Shown here: piece after piece, positions 62,607-64,000 of the stretch
Layout: every line of letters begins with the position of its first letter
Numbering within the stretch: position 1 is the first letter of the stretch
NCBI GenBank assembly: GCA_029961685.1
Contig: JARWKL010000007.1
Span: 22,577,013 to 22,641,012 of the forward strand
From: Aristolochia californica
Taxonomy: Eukaryota; Streptophyta; Magnoliopsida; Piperales; Aristolochiaceae
DNA: 64,000 nucleotides
Direction of reading: 5' to 3'
The notes under the pieces: model-generated
Told to the model about the DNA's origin: nothing
Database searches by the model: none
What the model saw: only the letters and a program-made list of their open reading frames with translations
Program-made: the position numbers and the translations under genes

Positions 62607-64000
62607 CCCACCGCACGTTCACTTGAGAATTTAATGAGCGTTTGTTATTCTCTTTAAAAGCTTTGGATCCGTAGGTCATTTGAATGTTTAACATGTATCA
62701 AGCATGTATATCCATTTTTAAAACATGTGTAGAAAAAATCTCCTTCATGTAAAATTCCAGGCTTAATAGGGTTGGACTAATGGAATTTCCCTAACTTGGA
62801 TAACAAAACATTTGTGTTCATTTGTGGTGTGTGAATAGATATTTTTTATTTACTTTAGTTATTATTTTAAATATTTTCCACACATCAAGTATAAAATTTT
62901 TATTTTGTTGCGATCTTTTTTGCCGTTTTTGTTTACGGGATGAAGGGGGAGCGAAAACTCAAAGTTCTGATTTAAGAAAAAAGTGTACATCTAAAATGGA
63001 AATGCATAATGCACAAATCTAGAAAGAGATATTTCCAAAGAGTGTCAATATGTTTTAGGGATCGTATGCACTTTATCATTTTTATATCTAAGGTTTTGCA
63101 ATCGTCTGGAAACGGGGGAGGTGGGCGATTTTTAACTAAGTGTTGAATTCAAATCCATAAGTCATTTCTTAAAAAAACATAGCCCGTAACGCATGAAAAA
63201 TCACTTAAAAAATCATCTATGATTGTTAGCTCAACTTTTGGAATATGGGCAAAATAATGGCTTGTTTGACTCGGGCAAATATCCCACCGCACGTCCACTT
63301 GAGAATTTAATGAGCATTTCTTATTCTCTTTAAAGGCTTTGGATCCATAGGTCATTTGAATCTTTAACATGTTTCTGCATGCATATCCATTTTTAAAACA
63401 TGTGTAGAAAAAATCTCCTTCATGTAAAATTCCAAGATATTAGTTTTGGACTAGTGGAATTTTCCAAACTTGGATAACAAAACTTTTGTGCTCATTTGTG
63501 GTGTGTGAATAAATTTTCATCATTTATTTTTTTTATTGTTTTAAACTTTTTCTGTACATCAACTATGAAATTTTCATTTTACTGTGATCTATTTGCCTTT
63601 TTTGTTTACGGGATGAAGGGAGAGCGAAAAACTCGAAGTTTTGATTTAAGAAAAATGTGTACATCTAAAACGGAAAAGCACAATGCACATATGTAGAGAG
63701 AGATAATTCCAAAGAGTGCCTGTAATTTTTAGGGATTGTAAGCACCTTTTCGTTTTTATATCTCAGGTTTTACAATCGCCAGGAAAAATGGGTTGCGGAG
63801 GATTTTTAACTGAGTGTTGAATTGCAATCCTTAAGTCATTTCATAACAAAATATAGCTCGTTAAACATGATAGATCACATTACAATCATCTATGATTAAT
63901 TATGTCAGCGTTTGGCAAATGGGTAAAATAATGGCATGTTTGACTCGGGTAAATATCCCACCGCAAGTTCACTTGAGAATTTAATGAGCGTTTGTTATTC

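Larger units (their letters stand above)
1..64000 (+). repeat. Satellite DNA array, ~672 bp monomers in A-B-C higher-order repeats
   Basis: Ninety-six head-to-tail copies share one orientation with no foreign insert. Register marks (first C of CCCACCGCA) and types: 68A 744B 1416C 2088A 2763C 3438A 4113C 4790A/B 5464C 6131A 6805B 7478C 8153A 8827B 9502C 10177A 10851B 11525C 12200A 12876B/C 13551A 14224B 14896C 15583A 16260B/A/B 16901B 17575C 18250B 18924C 19599A 20274B ~20940C 21613A/C 22288A/C 22963B ~23630C 24302A/C/A 24978A 25679B 26353C 27028C 27702A 28377B 29050C 29725A 30397C 31072A 31747B 32419C/A 33096B 33761B 34434A 35109B 35782C/A 36459B 37132C/A 37809B 38482C 39157A 39831B 40488A 41161B 41833C 42503A 43178B 43852C 44526A 45200B 45873C 46549A 47222B 47895C 48538A 49212B 49885C 50560A 51235B 51908C 52583A 53255C 53930A 54605B 55277C 55926A/B 56598C 57273A 57944B 58614C 59270A/B 59945C 60607A 61262B 61934B 62607C 63283A 63957B (cut by the window end). 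Family not recognised; both array edges lie outside the window. Confidence 0.98.
53255..64000 (+). repeat. Irregular domain with several small deletions
   Basis: Order: C, A, B, C, A/B, C, A, B, C, A/B, C, A, B, B, C, A, then 44 bp of B. Type B is missing at 52583/53255 (A to C). B is partly rebuilt inside A/B hybrids at 55926 and 59270, and two B units adjoin at 61262/61934. Small deletions lie near 55864, 58730, 58772, 60112 and 60736, so spacings drop to 649-662 bp in places. The sequence is cut mid-monomer at 64000. No gene or insertion is visible. Confidence 0.86.

Noticed and set aside
1..64000. Possible CRISPR array, because of regular repeats
   Set aside because: Repeats are about 672 bp with no unique spacers, no leader and no cas genes; the whole period is repetitive.
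1..64000. Possible tandem LTRs or a tandem retroelement
   Set aside because: I saw no primer-binding site, polypurine tract, flanking TG...CA ends with target duplications, or gag/pol-like frame, and the repeats abut with no internal region.
1..64000. Possible rDNA or 5S/tRNA-derived satellite
   Set aside because: No rRNA-like conserved words and no convincing pair of pol III A and B boxes recognised by eye. A covariance-model scan would be decisive, but nothing suggests one.
1..64000. Assembly artefact as the cause of the irregular domains
   Set aside because: Cannot be excluded without reads, but the junctions fall in biologically sensible identity tracts and duplicates have diverged. Spanning long reads at 12876, 16260, 21613 and 32419 would settle it.

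Overview
The whole 64 kb window is one uninterrupted array of satellite DNA. I see no protein-coding gene, RNA gene, transposon, CRISPR array or unique sequence. The sequence is strongly AT-rich and made of head-to-tail copies, all in one orientation, of a monomer about 672-675 bp long. Using the conserved word ATCCCACCGCA as register mark, I count 96 marks (first C of CCC at 68, last at 63957), a mean spacing of about 672.5 bp. This points to a eukaryotic nuclear genome, at a centromeric, pericentromeric or other heterochromatic block. I do not recognise the satellite family and cannot tell plant from animal from the sequence alone.

The monomers fall into three diverged types, here called A, B and C, which normally follow one another as A-B-C. 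This makes a higher-order repeat (HOR) of 2,023 bp. Type A carries CAAGATATTAGTTTTGG and GGGTTGCGGAGG. Type B carries ATTAGGGTTAAACTAG, GTTGGGTGAATAAATT and GGTGGCAGAGG. Type C carries CTTAATAGGGTTGG, GAATAGATATTTTTTATT and a G-rich island near AAACGGGGGAGGCGGGCG. The linker before each register mark is also type-specific, so recombination junctions can be read by eye.

Layout: 1-6130 is irregular, with A-C dimers lacking B. 6131-16259 is mostly regular A-B-C. 16260-27701 is rearranged, with many hybrid monomers and lost or doubled types. 27702-32418 is near-regular. 32419-40487 is a separate regime in which B alternates with C/A hybrid monomers (about 1,350 bp period). 40488-53254 is the cleanest part: six consecutive A-B-C units plus one A. 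53255-64000 is irregular again, with several small deletions.

The array looks like a product of unequal crossover and gene conversion. Neighbouring HOR copies share private variants, recent duplications of 1-4 monomers are visible from shared deletions, and type switches fall in tracts identical between types, chiefly a block of about 47 bp just after the register mark. The most interesting single signal is in type C: ATCGTCGGGAAACGGGG, and in three copies ATCGTTGGGAAACGGGG, which resembles the mammalian CENP-B box but has one extra G and a changed first T. Short open frames recur in every monomer, but they are by-products of repetition and not credible genes.
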